From: Paenibacillus tyrphae
GTDB lineage: Bacteria > Bacillota > Bacilli > Paenibacillales > NBRC-103111
DNA length: 64,000 nucleotides
Direction: 5' to 3'
Assembly: GCF_027925525.1 (NCBI RefSeq)
Contig: NZ_BSDJ01000003.1
Location: 186,001-250,000, forward strand
The position numbers and the translations under genes were made by a program. Within the stretch, counting starts at the first letter, position 1; every line of letters starts with the position of its first letter. Below, piece by piece: positions 1-8,579 of this stretch. The notes beneath the pieces were generated by a model. It saw nothing but the letters and a program-made list of their open reading frames with translations. It made no database searches and had not been told where the DNA came from.

Positions 1-37
1 ATGCAATTCAATAGAAGTACATCATCGCACGCTAACA

Positions 38-70
38 AACGGAGACGCACATGACGCCTCCGTTTTTTTT
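38..70 (+). terminator. Rho-independent terminator of an upstream gene
   Basis: AACGGAG (38-44) pairs with CTCCGTT (58-64), followed by a run of eight T. It presumably ends a gene lying before the window. The rest of 71-304 holds no recognisable gene; a TATACT-like -10 lies near 234. Confidence 0.7.
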
Positions 71-304
71 GTTGCAGTCCCCCGCGCACCGCCAAGACCG
101 AGAACATGCCCGAAAAAGGCAAGCGGCGAGGTGCCGTACCTTCCGCTTTCGCTAAGCCACTTCAACGCGCCATCAGAATAAAGCGGACATGAAAGTTAGC
201 TTCCCTATTCACTATCGCCGCTCTTGTGGCGAAGTATACTATATACATATCGTTTTACAAGGGAATCGCACGTTCCTTATGTCACGTTGGAAGAGGGTGG
301 GGGT

Positions 305-2557
305 ATGTCGCTAAGTAACTACATTATGGAGTCCAAGTCGTTTTGTGATCATGCGGGGATGAATCCGAAAGAGATTCCGTTTCCCAAAGTCGTGATGACG
401 CCGAAAGAGCTGGAGGACAAGCGTCAGGACTATGAGGAAATCTTGTCCGTCGTCCAGTTTTTTGGAAACAAAATTTTGGATTCGATGAAGGGCACGCCGA
501 TCTTGTTGTCGGTTGCCGACGCACGGGGATTCATCCTGCATATGATGGGGGATGAAACCATCAAGAACATGATCAATCAGCTCGGCATCCGCACCGGCAT
601 TCAATTCTCCGAGGAAGTCATGGGCACCAATGTGGTGACCCTTTCTTTGAAGCATAGCGGCTACGCCATCCAGTTGATCGGCCCCGATCATTACCACGAA
701 TACCTGCATCAAACCGCCTGCTACGCCGTAGCTTTTCATTATACCGATGCCAACAATCTGCTCGGAAGCCTCATCATTATGACGGCGCTCGAATACCAGA
801 ATCCGCTGATGGTGACCATGCTGTCCACCACCGTAGACTCGATCGAGAGGGAGCTGATGCTTCGCAAGCAGAACCGCAAGCTGGACATTATGAATCAGAT
901 TCTGATGGACAATACGCGCAATGGCATCATTATCACCGATAAAGAGGGGGAAATTACGGATTTTAATCATTTTGCTCAAGATCTTACGGGTCTGTCCAAA
1001 GAGCAAACGCTGGGGAGGTCGGTGCTGTGTCTTGAACCCATGGGGCAATACATCTATGATGTAATCCGCCACGGGAAAAAGTATGAAGATATTCAAATCA
1101 GCTTCGAGCGCAAGGGAAGCGGGACGCGCACGGTGTGCCTGTTCGATGCGTTCCCGATCTATGACGAGTACAAACGGCTCATCGGCGCCTTCGGCCAGTT
1201 CCGTAACATTACGGACCGGTACGAGGCGGAGGAGAAATACAATTATTTGGCCAACCACGACGATCTGACCAAGCTGCCCAACCGCAGGTATTACAAGCAA
1301 GTGCTTGTCCCTCTGCTGGAGCGGGCGAAGCGGGGGCTGCATCCGTCGGGCATCGCCATTATGTACCTGGATCTTGACCGTTTCAAGCTGGTCAATGATA
1401 CGTTGGGGCACTCCAACGGAGATCTGTTGCTCAAGCAAATTGCCGAGCGACTGACGTGCAGTCTTGAAGCGACGGATCTGGTGGCGCGCATGGGCGGCGA
1501 TGAATTTATGTTCCTGTTTCCGATCGTGACGGACGAGCAGCAGGTTGTCCATCGGGCCGAGCGCATTCTGAGCCTGTTCCAGCATCCGTTCAACATGAAC
1601 GGGTACGAGTTTCATATTACGGCCAGCATCGGCATCGCGTTCTACCCGGACGACGGTCTCGACATCGAGATGCTGATGATTCATGCGGATACGGCGATGT
1701 ACCGGGCGAAGCAGCGCGGCAAAAATCAATATGTCATCTATTCCGACGACATGCAGACGAAGTCCCACGAGAAGATCAAGATGGAAACGTCGCTGCGCCG
1801 CGCGATCGACAATAACGAATTCGTGCTGTATTACCAGCCGCAAATCGATATCAAAACCGGAGATATCAAGGGCGCCGAGGCGCTGATCCGCTGGATGCAT
1901 CCCGAGCGCGGGCTTGTGTCTCCTTATGAATTCATTCCGTTAGCCGAAGAAACCGGACTTATTATCCAGATGGATCAATGGGTGCTGCGCACCGCTTGCA
2001 TGCAGAACAAGAGCTGGCAGGAAAAAGGACTGCCGCCGATGCGCGTCGCCGTGAACTTGTCCTCCCAGCAATTTTCCAAAGAATATTTGGCCGAGACGGT
2101 CAAAGGTATTTTGGAGGAGACCGGGCTTGAGCCGAAGTTCCTTGAGCTGGAAATTACCGAAACGATGACGATGGATGTGGAGCATACGATTCCGACGCTG
2201 CGGCAGTTGCATGGTCTCGGGGTCCAGATTAGCATCGACGATTTCGGAACGGGGTACAGCTCGCTCAATTATTTGAAAAAGTTTTCGATCGACCGCCTGA
2301 AGATCGACCAATCGTTCGTGCGGGATATTATGACGAATTCCCACGATTCGGACATCGTCGGCACCATCATCGCGATGGCGCACAATCTGGGGCTGGAGGT
2401 TATTGCGGAAGGCGTCGAAGAGAAAGACCAGCTCCGTTTCCTGCAGTACCAAAAATGCAACGAAGTGCAAGGGTACTACTTCAGCGAGCCGATCCCGGCA
2501 GAGAAGTTCGAGCTGCATTTTCAGGAACTGCAGGAAAAGGTCAAAAGAAAATATTGA
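305..2557 (+). CDS. GAF-PAS-GGDEF-EAL cyclic-di-GMP signalling protein
   Basis: 750 aa. It should make and/or break down cyclic di-GMP in the cytoplasm. The N-terminal ~200 residues resemble the GAF-type sensor of AcoR-like activators (GTNVVTLSL, IGPDHYHEYLHQTA), followed by a PAS domain (~200-310), a GGDEF domain with intact GGDEF (397-401) and an EAL domain with E525-A526-L527, EITETM and DDFGTGYSSL. The RxxD product-inhibition site five residues before GGDEF is absent. The ATG at 305 is chosen because a GGAAGAGGGTGGGGG Shine-Dalgarno lies directly upstream; an in-frame start at 224 has none. Both catalytic motifs are intact, so net activity cannot be predicted. The next gene starts 24 nt downstream and may be co-transcribed. 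Confidence 0.93.
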   Translation: MSLSNYIMESKSFCDHAGMNPKEIPFPKVVMTPKELEDKRQDYEEILSVVQFFGNKILDSMKGTPILLSVADARGFILHMMGDETIKNMINQLGIRTGIQFSEEVMGTNVVTLSLKHSGYAIQLIGPDHYHEYLHQTACYAVAFHYTDANNLLGSLIIMTALEYQNPLMVTMLSTTVDSIERELMLRKQNRKLDIMNQILMDNTRNGIIITDKEGEITDFNHFAQDLTGLSKEQTLGRSVLCLEPMGQYIYDVIRHGKKYEDIQISFERKGSGTRTVCLFDAFPIYDEYKRLIGAFGQFRNITDRYEAEEKYNYLANHDDLTKLPNRRYYKQVLVPLLERAKRGLHPSGIAIMYLDLDRFKLVNDTLGHSNGDLLLKQIAERLTCSLEATDLVARMGGDEFMFLFPIVTDEQQVVHRAERILSLFQHPFNMNGYEFHITASIGIAFYPDDGLDIEMLMIHADTAMYRAKQRGKNQYVIYSDDMQTKSHEKIKMETSLRRAIDNNEFVLYYQPQIDIKTGDIKGAEALIRWMHPERGLVSPYEFIPLAEETGLIIQMDQWVLRTACMQNKSWQEKGLPPMRVAVNLSSQQFSKEYLAETVKGILEETGLEPKFLELEITETMTMDVEHTIPTLRQLHGLGVQISIDDFGTGYSSLNYLKKFSIDRLKIDQSFVRDIMTNSHDSDIVGTIIAMAHNLGLEVIAEGVEEKDQLRFLQYQKCNEVQGYYFSEPIPAEKFELHFQELQEKVKRKY

Positions 2558-2580
2558 TGCTTTCAAAAAAGGGGATCACC

Positions 2581-4227
2581 ATGAAAACTGTGGCTCAATT
2601 ATTAGTGGAGCATTTGATTCGATGGGGCGTTACCCATGTATTCGGCATCCCAGGTAAGCCGGTGACGCCTCTGGTCATGGAGATGGACCGGCAGGGCATC
2701 GACTTCGTGCTGAGCAAGCATGAAGGCGGTGCAGGGTTCGCAGCGGCAGGCTACGCCTTCGAAGGTGGGCGGCTTGGCGCGGCGCTGGGCACGGCGGGTC
2801 CGGGCGGCGTCAACATGCTGACCGCCGCAGGACAAGCGAAGGCGACAGGTGTTCCCGTCCTGTTCTTGACCGGGCAGCCGCCGATCAAAGAGATCGGCAA
2901 GGTGCTCGGTCAGGACAGCACGCTGTTCGGCACCGACCTCGTCAAGATGTTCGAGCCGGTGACGAAATTCAGCGCGCGCATCGAGCGCGGTGAGCTGCTG
3001 GAGACGTACCTGCGCCATGCGATCGAACAAGCCTGCACCGGGGTGAAAGGCCCCGTCCATCTCTCCATCCCCTTGGACGTTCTGACAGAGGAAGTCCGAC
3101 CTTTTCTAATTCCGCTGCCGACGCATTATCCGGCCGTTCTTTCCGCTAACCTTGATCAAGTGATCGAATGCCTTGATGCAGCAAGGCGTCCGGTGCTGTT
3201 CGTGGGCGGCGGCGTACACGCTTGCCGGGCTTACGAGGAGCTCCGGCAGCTGGCCGAACGATGGAGCATTCCCGTGATGACGATGCCGGGCGGCAAGGGC
3301 GCGTTCGTATCCGGGCATCCGCTGTCGCTCGGACCGTTCGGTCTTGGCGGCAACGAGACGTCCAAAGCCTATATGAGTAAAGGCGTCGACGTAATGATTG
3401 TCGTGGGCAGTCAGCTCAGCGACTTGGAGCTGCCCGGACTGACGCCGGACATGTACCCGCAGCGGATGATCCATTTTGACTACGAGCCGACGTTTATCGG
3501 CAAAGCGGTACCCGTACCGGTGCTCCCGGTGCTTGGGGACTTGAAGCGCAATCTTCAGGAGCTGCTACGCTTGACGGATGGCCGTCGGGTAGAGCTTACA
3601 AGCGCGTATGCCGAGGCTGCAGCCGCGTCGGAACCGGCCGCCGAAGCGGAGGAGCCGGCGGAGCGCCGCTGGCTGACCGGCCGGCAGACGATGCGCGTCT
3701 TACGGTCGGCGCTGCCGAAGGAGGCCGTGGTGTACGGCGATGCGGGCAGCCATTCCTTTTATGCGGTGAAGCACTTGGATATCGAAGTGCCGGGGACGTT
3801 CTACTTCGAAGAAGTTTACGCGACGATGGGCCGTGCTATCGGGTACGCCGTCGGCGCCCAGCTCGCGGAGCCGGACAAAACGATCGTGTGCCTGACCGGG
3901 GACGGATGCCTGTTCATGAACGGCACGGAAATATCGACGGCGGTGAATGCCGGCGCTCCGGTCATTTTCGTTGTGATGAACAACGGCAGTCTGGATATGG
4001 TGGAGAAAGGGATGGCCCGGCATCTGGGCCGCGCAATCGGGACGAATTACACGGTGCCGGTGCACGCCGCCAAATTCGGGGAAGCGATGGGAGCGGAAGC
4101 GTTCCGCTGCTCGACCGAAGCCGAGCTGTATGCTGCGGTGACGCAGGCGCTGGCGATGAGGCGTACGACCGTGATCGAAGTGATGGCCGACCCGCTGGAA
4201 ATTCCGCCGACGATGGCGCGCGGGTAA
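2581..4227 (+). CDS. Thiamine-pyrophosphate-dependent enzyme, acetolactate-synthase-like
   Basis: 548 aa, the usual length for the acetolactate synthase/pyruvate oxidase family. It carries the N-terminal pyrimidine-binding domain with the cofactor-activating glutamate (E48 in KHEGG), a central Rossmann-like domain, and a C-terminal PP domain with the TPP motif G440-D441-G442 ending in NN about 27 residues later. It would cleave or condense 2-oxoacids in the cytoplasm. There is no ilvN or ilvC neighbour, so it is probably a catabolic or specialised paralogue and not the biosynthetic enzyme; the substrate cannot be told. The ATG follows AAAAGGGGATCACC. The GGDEF-EAL gene ends 23 nt upstream and a CMD-family gene follows 39 nt downstream. 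Confidence 0.88.
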   Translation: MKTVAQLLVEHLIRWGVTHVFGIPGKPVTPLVMEMDRQGIDFVLSKHEGGAGFAAAGYAFEGGRLGAALGTAGPGGVNMLTAAGQAKATGVPVLFLTGQPPIKEIGKVLGQDSTLFGTDLVKMFEPVTKFSARIERGELLETYLRHAIEQACTGVKGPVHLSIPLDVLTEEVRPFLIPLPTHYPAVLSANLDQVIECLDAARRPVLFVGGGVHACRAYEELRQLAERWSIPVMTMPGGKGAFVSGHPLSLGPFGLGGNETSKAYMSKGVDVMIVVGSQLSDLELPGLTPDMYPQRMIHFDYEPTFIGKAVPVPVLPVLGDLKRNLQELLRLTDGRRVELTSAYAEAAAASEPAAEAEEPAERRWLTGRQTMRVLRSALPKEAVVYGDAGSHSFYAVKHLDIEVPGTFYFEEVYATMGRAIGYAVGAQLAEPDKTIVCLTGDGCLFMNGTEISTAVNAGAPVIFVVMNNGSLDMVEKGMARHLGRAIGTNYTVPVHAAKFGEAMGAEAFRCSTEAELYAAVTQALAMRRTTVIEVMADPLEIPPTMARG

Positions 4228-4266
4228 CCGGAGAGGGTCATGAATACATAAGCAGAGGTGAGTACG

Positions 4267-4677
4267 ATGGGAAGCGAAGACCGGTTGACGAATGCCGAGC
4301 GGTATGAACGGGGCATGAAGACGTTAGTGGAGATGGTCGGAGAGGAAGGGGCGCAGACGATCGGGAATATCGGCGCTTTTTTCCCGGATATGGCGCATCA
4401 GATCGTATCCTTCGGATTCGGCGATTTGTATTCGCGCAAGACGCTGGACCTGAAGCAGCGGGAGATCATTACGATCACCTCGCTCATCACGCAGGGGGCG
4501 ACGGAGCAGCTGCCGTTCCATGTACACGCGGCGCTGAATGTCGGCTTGACGCCGGAGGAAATTTTGGAGATCGTCCTGCACTGCGCAGGCTACGCCGGGT
4601 TCCCGAAAGCATGCGGGGCCTTGAATGTGGTCAGTGAAGTGTTCAAAGCACGGAACATTACGCCGGTTACGGCGTAG
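4267..4677 (+). CDS. Carboxymuconolactone decarboxylase (CMD) family protein
   Basis: 136 aa, all-helical single-domain CMD/AhpD-type protein, typical length. Family members include 4-carboxymuconolactone decarboxylase and peroxidase-like proteins with a CxxC. Here the usual active-site region reads EEILEIVLHCAGYAGFPKA with a single Cys and no CxxC, so an AhpD-like thiol peroxidase function is unlikely and a decarboxylase-like or unknown role is more plausible. The ATG at 4267 is preceded by AGAGGTG at the right spacing; a GTG nine bases earlier overlaps that site. It probably forms an operon with the TPP enzyme and is closed by a terminator. Confidence 0.85.
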   Translation: MGSEDRLTNAERYERGMKTLVEMVGEEGAQTIGNIGAFFPDMAHQIVSFGFGDLYSRKTLDLKQREIITITSLITQGATEQLPFHVHAALNVGLTPEEILEIVLHCAGYAGFPKACGALNVVSEVFKARNITPVTA

Positions 4678-4691
4678 AAACAGACGGCAAC

Positions 4692-4734
4692 GGTCCAAGC
4701 GCGCTTAGAGAAAGCGCAGCTTGGGCCTTTTTTT
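4692..4734 (+). terminator. Rho-independent terminator after the CMD gene
   Basis: GGTCCAAGC...GCTTGGGCC with an inner GCGCTT/AAGCGC stem, followed by seven T. Confidence 0.8.
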
Positions 4735-4857
4735 AAGATTTCGTTCTCCTCTTCCAGACGGTAGCAGATTTTTGTAATCCTGGATCAGGGATTTGGGATT
4801 AAATAATCTCTTGATAGCGAAACTTAATTGATAATAATAAAGGAGAGAAAAAAATTG

Positions 4858-5154
4858 ATGCATAATATTGAATTTGATCATTTCAGACCAATTTATATTT
4901 CCTTTATTATTATTCTAACTGTTTTACTGATATATATTTTTAAGAAGAATAGATTTGAATTTATTGATGGATTTGTAATCACAAGTATTTCATTAACTAG
5001 CTTAATCGTGTCTATTTATATGACTTCCCTAGTCGGTACTCTTACTGATGAGTTATCAATGGGTGGGGATTCCGTTTCCTTTTATCTGTTCATAATAACT
5101 GCATCGATATCTGTAATTAATTTTGTTGCTTATTTTTATAAAAAACGCTCATGA
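4858..5154 (+). CDS. Small AT-rich hypothetical membrane protein
   Basis: 98 aa with three hydrophobic segments (about residues 9-27, 38-60 and 75-93), so an integral membrane protein. No family recognised. AAGGAGAG lies 12 nt before the ATG; a TTG three bases earlier is the alternative start. It is much more AT-rich than the neighbouring genes, which suggests recent acquisition or a fast-evolving accessory gene. It stands alone between a terminator and a convergent gene pair. Confidence 0.65.
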   Translation: MHNIEFDHFRPIYISFIIILTVLLIYIFKKNRFEFIDGFVITSISLTSLIVSIYMTSLVGTLTDELSMGGDSVSFYLFIITASISVINFVAYFYKKRS

Positions 5155-5368
5155 TCTACGATGCCTCACTCGGACGAGGATCCGGAACAACGGCTTAATA
5201 AAAATCCTCAGCAAACCATTGATCGTCTGCTTATTCGGTTATAATCTTAAGTGCGTTTTATATAGCTGGTGATTTAGCGGGTCAGGGGACTGAAATTGGG
5301 TGGAGGATCAGATTTTCATATAATAGTGTCGCGGCTAATTGCCGATAGAATAGCCGAAACCGCAATAA

Positions 5369-5416
5369 GAAAAAGGATTAGGCCGCGAATTTTTCGCGCC
5401 TAATCCTTTGGTTTTT
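5369..5416. terminator. Bidirectional terminator
   Basis: AAAGGATTAGG (5372-5382) and CCTAATCCTTT (5399-5409) with an inner CGCGAA/TTCGCG stem. T-runs follow on both strands, so it can close the tusA operon (minus) and stop transcripts from the left. The preceding 5155-5368 holds no supported gene. Confidence 0.8.
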
Positions 5417-5649
5417 TAAGCCTGAATATAAAAGTTTAAATCCTGCCCGTTTTTGACGGGTTCCTGCGAGAACGCATAGCCGTGCTTGACGACTTCTTCC
5501 GGGATGTTGCGGAAAGCCGCTGGACAGTCGACAATCACATGAAGCAGCTGCCCCTTCTTCATGTCCCGTAATGTTTCCAGCGTATAAATAACAGGGTATG
5601 GACAAGATTCCCCTCGAAGATCCAACGTGAAATCAACTTCAACCGACAT
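5416..5649 (-). CDS. TusA/TsuB-family sulfur carrier protein
   Basis: 77 aa, full length for the TusA/SirA/YedF family. The active-site CPxP motif is present as C16-P-Y-P. Such proteins carry a persulfide on the cysteine and pass sulfur to partners. The ATG at 5649 is preceded by AAAGGGGAC; an in-frame start 27 nt upstream has no ribosome site. It overlaps the end of the YeeE/YedE gene by 11 nt, so the two are translationally coupled. The same gene pair is known as tsuA-tsuB in thiosulfate uptake, which is the most likely role; a selenium-related YedE/YedF role is the alternative. Confidence 0.9.
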   Translation of the reverse strand: MSVEVDFTLDLRGESCPYPVIYTLETLRDMKKGQLLHVIVDCPAAFRNIPEEVVKHGYAFSQEPVKNGQDLNFYIQA

Positions 5650-6847
5650 TGTTATAGTCCCCTTTCTTGAATCCAACGCCGAAGCGGTAGTTTTTTTGCC
5701 AGTATACGGCTACGGCATATCCGATTCCCAGCAAGATCAAGGTCAACAGCAGCGCGCCGGCTGGCCCCATGGTCGTGAGCAGATTGATTTTGGCGCCGCT
5801 TTGCACGAGAGCGTTGTAGACACCGAGATGATCCCAAGCGTAGGCGAGGGCCGTGGCCCCGATAATGTTGCCGATAAATACGGGCAAGAACACGATTTGT
5901 CCTTCCATCAGCCGGTACATCATGCCTGTCTCGCAGCCGCCAGCCAGTACGATGCCGATGCCGAACAGCACGCCGCCGACAAATGTGCTTGGTGCGGCGA
6001 TCTTGGTAATCGGGTCCAAGCCGTAAATCAGGATGATTAGCAGTGTCGCCACGGAACTAAAAGCCATACCGACCGTGATTGCTTTCGTCATGGTGGCCCG
6101 CCCGCTGATCCATAGATCGCGGAACGCAGATGTAAAGCAAATTTGCCCTCTTTCAATCAAAATGCCGAATGCGGCCCCGAATAGAGCAGCTACGCCCAAC
6201 ATCGTGCGGCCGGAGATAAAAAAGTAAACGATAAGACATGCATATAACAATGCAACGACGGTCCCGGCAATGGGTTGAATTTTTCTGGCCTTGGCAGCGC
6301 TTTGGGCTATATTGCCCTTTTGCAGGACAGGCTTGCCTTTCCACCATCTTGTATTGACGATTTTAACGCCCGCGTAAGTGCCGATTGCGGTAGCGATCAT
6401 AAATATCCAAGCATGAAATGAAAACTGAGGCACGCCAGTGAAAAGGGCAGCCAGGTTGCAGCCAAGCGCCAAACGAGCGCCAACACCCGCGATGAATCCG
6501 CCAATCAGCCCTTGCAGCAAGCGGCGCTTTTGCTTCGGAACTCTTACCTTAAAATTATTGCTGAGCAAAATCATAATCAAGGCGCCAATGAACATGCCCC
6601 ACACGATCCAGCCGTCTGTTCTGCTGAAGGTCGTTCCGTCCATGCGAATCAAGCCGTAATAGGCCCAATTGGAAACATCCACGCCGAAAAGCTGTAAAAC
6701 GTGCCCTCCCAAACGAGTGAATTCGCCGGTTACGGCCCATACGGTTCCGGTAATTCCGAAGTAGAGTGCGCTCAGAATACCTGCGATTCCCATCGCGGCA
6801 TAGGGGCTCCAGTAATTGTTGAGCAATTTGCCTAACATGTGTTTCAT
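5639..6847 (-). CDS. YeeE/YedE (TsuA) family thiosulfate/sulfur transporter
   Basis: 402 aa integral membrane protein with about ten hydrophobic segments and two internal half-repeats. Family-typical cysteine motifs are present: GCNLAALF (C130), RGQICFTSAFRD (C237) and GGCETGMMYR (C305). In characterised TsuA homologues, conserved pore cysteines relay thiosulfate through the membrane by weak S-H-S contacts. The coupled TusA-like gene downstream would receive the sulfur in the cytoplasm. A second ATG nine bases downstream is possible. Upstream 6848-7153 holds no gene. Confidence 0.88.
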   Translation of the reverse strand: MKHMLGKLLNNYWSPYAAMGIAGILSALYFGITGTVWAVTGEFTRLGGHVLQLFGVDVSNWAYYGLIRMDGTTFSRTDGWIVWGMFIGALIMILLSNNFKVRVPKQKRRLLQGLIGGFIAGVGARLALGCNLAALFTGVPQFSFHAWIFMIATAIGTYAGVKIVNTRWWKGKPVLQKGNIAQSAAKARKIQPIAGTVVALLYACLIVYFFISGRTMLGVAALFGAAFGILIERGQICFTSAFRDLWISGRATMTKAITVGMAFSSVATLLIILIYGLDPITKIAAPSTFVGGVLFGIGIVLAGGCETGMMYRLMEGQIVFLPVFIGNIIGATALAYAWDHLGVYNALVQSGAKINLLTTMGPAGALLLTLILLGIGYAVAVYWQKNYRFGVGFKKGDYNNVG

Positions 6848-7153
6848 TTTTCATATCCCTTCAATCTGTCAAAATGCAATCCTGATCGGTTTAATGCAGC
6901 AACACACTTCTTATATATACGTGGAGTGAAAATGCTATCCTCCATTTTACTATAATCGGCGTCAGTTGTGGGTGATACGATTCATATAGAAAGAAACCGT
7001 GTGCGCTATAAGCTGCTAATTGATGTGTAGGATACGGGAAAATCAGATGTTGGAGGAGGGGGGGCTTTTTTTTGCATACCTAAAACACCGCCATGATAGG
7101 GTGTGCGGAGAAATAGATGGCTCTACAGCCGTATAGAAGGCTGCGCAGGTATG
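6848..7153. other. Intergenic region, no gene seen
   Basis: Presumed promoter region of the minus-strand YeeE/YedE gene; a GGAGGAGGGGGGGC tract followed by eight T lies near 7050-7075. No ORF with a ribosome site and no recognised RNA. Confidence 0.5.
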
Positions 7154-7381
7154 TTATTTATCGACCGCGTCTTCTTTCTCGTTTACCGAGACAATAAGTT
7201 GGTCTACGGTAATATCCAAGGCTTCGCAAATTTGCTCTAACGTGCGAATGTAGACTCTGTCTACGGAATCAGAACAAAGATGGTTGATGGTTGCGGGGCG
7301 CATATTCATTCTCAGTGAGAGCTGCCGCTGGCTAATTCCTCTTTCCTCCAACAGTTCCTTCAATCGGATTTTGATTTTCAT
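7154..7381 (-). CDS. XRE/Cro-CI family transcriptional regulator
   Basis: 75 aa, almost entirely one helix-turn-helix domain: LKELLEERGISQRQLSLRMNMRPATINHLC contains the two recognition helices, and ALDITVDQLI is the usual C-terminal signature. Cytoplasmic DNA-binding protein. The start at 7381 sits eight bases after GGAGG. It is divergent from the small gene at 7555, with an AT-rich shared region of 173 bp containing repeated TTAACAGT motifs that could be its operators. Confidence 0.88.
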   Translation of the reverse strand: MKIKIRLKELLEERGISQRQLSLRMNMRPATINHLCSDSVDRVYIRTLEQICEALDITVDQLIVSVNEKEDAVDK

Positions 7382-7412
7382 ATGGTATTCCTCCATTAAA
7401 GAGAAGTTACGT

Positions 7413-7510
7413 TTAACAGTTTAACTTACAATTACTATAGCATAAGAATAAAAAGATATCATTGAAACTTACGCTTAAAGGTAATATAATATTTACATAC
7501 TCTTAACAGT
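7413..7510. promoter_or_regulatory. Divergent control region with sigma-A promoter and repeated TTAACAGT
   Basis: A near-consensus promoter for the plus-strand gene is TTGAAA (7462-7467), 17 nt, TATAAT (7485-7490). TTAACAGT occurs at 7413-7420 and 7503-7510, inside short palindromes (TTTAACAGTTTAA, CTTAACAGTAAG). These are candidate operators of the XRE regulator. Confidence 0.55.
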
Positions 7511-7554
7511 AAGACTCATAAAGGTAACAAAAAACATTGGCGGGAGGGACAAGT

Positions 7555-7797
7555 ATGGAAGATGCAGCCAAGCATAAGATCTTGTTAGGTGAAGAAGCCA
7601 AGCTTCTGTTGCAGATTCAGACGTGCCAAGAAGTTATTTTCACACTCAAAAGTATTGTTCGTCAGCGTGGAAAATCGTTGCATATGTTGACAATGGAAGA
7701 TATCCTCACGCTCATTCACCAGATGGAGCTGGATTTCCGAGTCGAATTGCTCCATGTGAACCTTGAGCAAGCTAGGCAAGACAGTAAGTATCATTAG
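7555..7797 (+). CDS. Small hypothetical protein divergent from the XRE regulator
   Basis: 80 aa, charged and probably helical, cytoplasmic, no recognised family. The ATG at 7555 follows GGGAGGG at good spacing and a strong sigma-A promoter lies 65 nt upstream, which together support a real gene. The divergent arrangement suggests control by the XRE protein. Confidence 0.65.
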   Translation: MEDAAKHKILLGEEAKLLLQIQTCQEVIFTLKSIVRQRGKSLHMLTMEDILTLIHQMELDFRVELLHVNLEQARQDSKYH

Positions 7798-7845
7798 AAT
7801 GCGCGGTATCCCCAAAATCAAGCGCAGTGATTAGGAAAAAATTTC

Positions 7846-7878
7846 TTGACACAAAATTAGTTAGGTGCCATACTATAT
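7846..7878 (+). promoter_or_regulatory. marR promoter with overlapping operator
   Basis: TTGACA (7846-7851) and a -10 at CATACT/TACTAT (7869-7876). The box TAGTTAGGTGCC (7858-7869) lies between them and matches a second copy at 8509. The predicted transcription start falls on or within a few bases of the ATG at 7881, so the mRNA may be leaderless. Confidence 0.55.
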
Positions 7879-7880
7879 TC

Positions 7881-8471
7881 ATGGCTAACGATAACAAAGT
7901 TTGGAATCAGAATGACGCGGTTCCCTCGCTTGTCCAATCGAAGCGTCAGATTGAGCGTTATGGGTTGGATGTCGACGCACAGGCCATCCTTGTTGCTACC
8001 AGGCTATTGGCAGCAGGAACGAGGCTTGGGCATGCCTCGGAGGTCCATTTTGCAAGATTCGGTTTATCGACAGGGCGATACCGGGTGCTGGTCGAACTGG
8101 AGGATAACGAGGGAGAAGCGTTGCCGTCGCAATTGGCGGAAAATTTGGGTGTTACGCGCGCTACGATGACGGGGCTGCTCGACACTCTGGAGCGGGACGG
8201 ACTCGTATCCCGCCGGACCAGCGCTCAAGACGGCCGCCAGAGATCGGTCGTTCTGACGGAGGAAGGAGCGAAGCGGCTTCAAGCTATGGCCCCGGAGCAC
8301 TTCGCGAGGCTGGAAGCGATGGTTGGCCTTCTCAGTATCGAGGAGCGCGGCGTATTTCTTGACCTGCTTGGGCGGGTAACGCAGGGGATCTCGGCACTTA
8401 CGGACGAGACGATCGAACCGGACAAACCGGCGGGCGAATCCAGGAAAAAGCAGCACAGAAGCAAAGGGTAA
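7881..8471 (+). CDS. MarR family transcriptional regulator
   Basis: 196 aa. Winged-helix MarR core: dimerisation helices at ~25-60, recognition region ~75-105 (LPSQLAENLGVTRATMTGLLDTLERDGLVSR is the typical helix-turn-helix), wing with DGRQRSVVLTEEG. Such proteins repress their own gene and a neighbouring efflux or redox operon until a phenolic or oxidative ligand binds. No good Shine-Dalgarno precedes ATG 7881 and the promoter is immediately upstream, so translation may be leaderless; the in-frame extension upstream overlaps the promoter and is rejected. A terminator follows, then an operator-like box before the next two genes. Confidence 0.9.
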   Translation: MANDNKVWNQNDAVPSLVQSKRQIERYGLDVDAQAILVATRLLAAGTRLGHASEVHFARFGLSTGRYRVLVELEDNEGEALPSQLAENLGVTRATMTGLLDTLERDGLVSRRTSAQDGRQRSVVLTEEGAKRLQAMAPEHFARLEAMVGLLSIEERGVFLDLLGRVTQGISALTDETIEPDKPAGESRKKQHRSKG

Positions 8472-8474
8472 AAC

Positions 8475-8498
8475 GGGCTAGGTTCACTAGCCCATTTT
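8475..8498 (+). terminator. Terminator after marR
   Basis: GGGCTAG (8475-8481), GTTCA loop, CTAGCCC (8487-8493), then ATTTT. Confidence 0.65.
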
Positions 8499-8508
8499 CA
8501 CCCGCATA

Positions 8509-8529
8509 TAGTTAGGTTCCTAATTATAT
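8509..8529 (+). promoter_or_regulatory. Candidate MarR operator, second copy
   Basis: Contains the perfect palindrome TTAGGTTCCTAA (8512-8523) and matches the box in the marR promoter (TAGTTAGGTkCC, then A.TATAT) at 16 of 21 positions. It lies just upstream of the 8580 gene. Confidence 0.6.
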
Positions 8530-8579
8530 GCGGCATAAATTAAGTGCGAACAACATGAGCAAAAGAAAGGAGCAAGTGC

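Noticed and set aside
311..1900. 529-codon open frame on the minus strand
   Set aside because: It is an antisense frame of the GGDEF-EAL gene; the sense frame carries all domain motifs and the antisense protein shows none.
5161..5244. 27-codon frame after the AT-rich membrane gene
   Set aside because: No ribosome site and no hydrophobic or repeat feature; left as intergenic.
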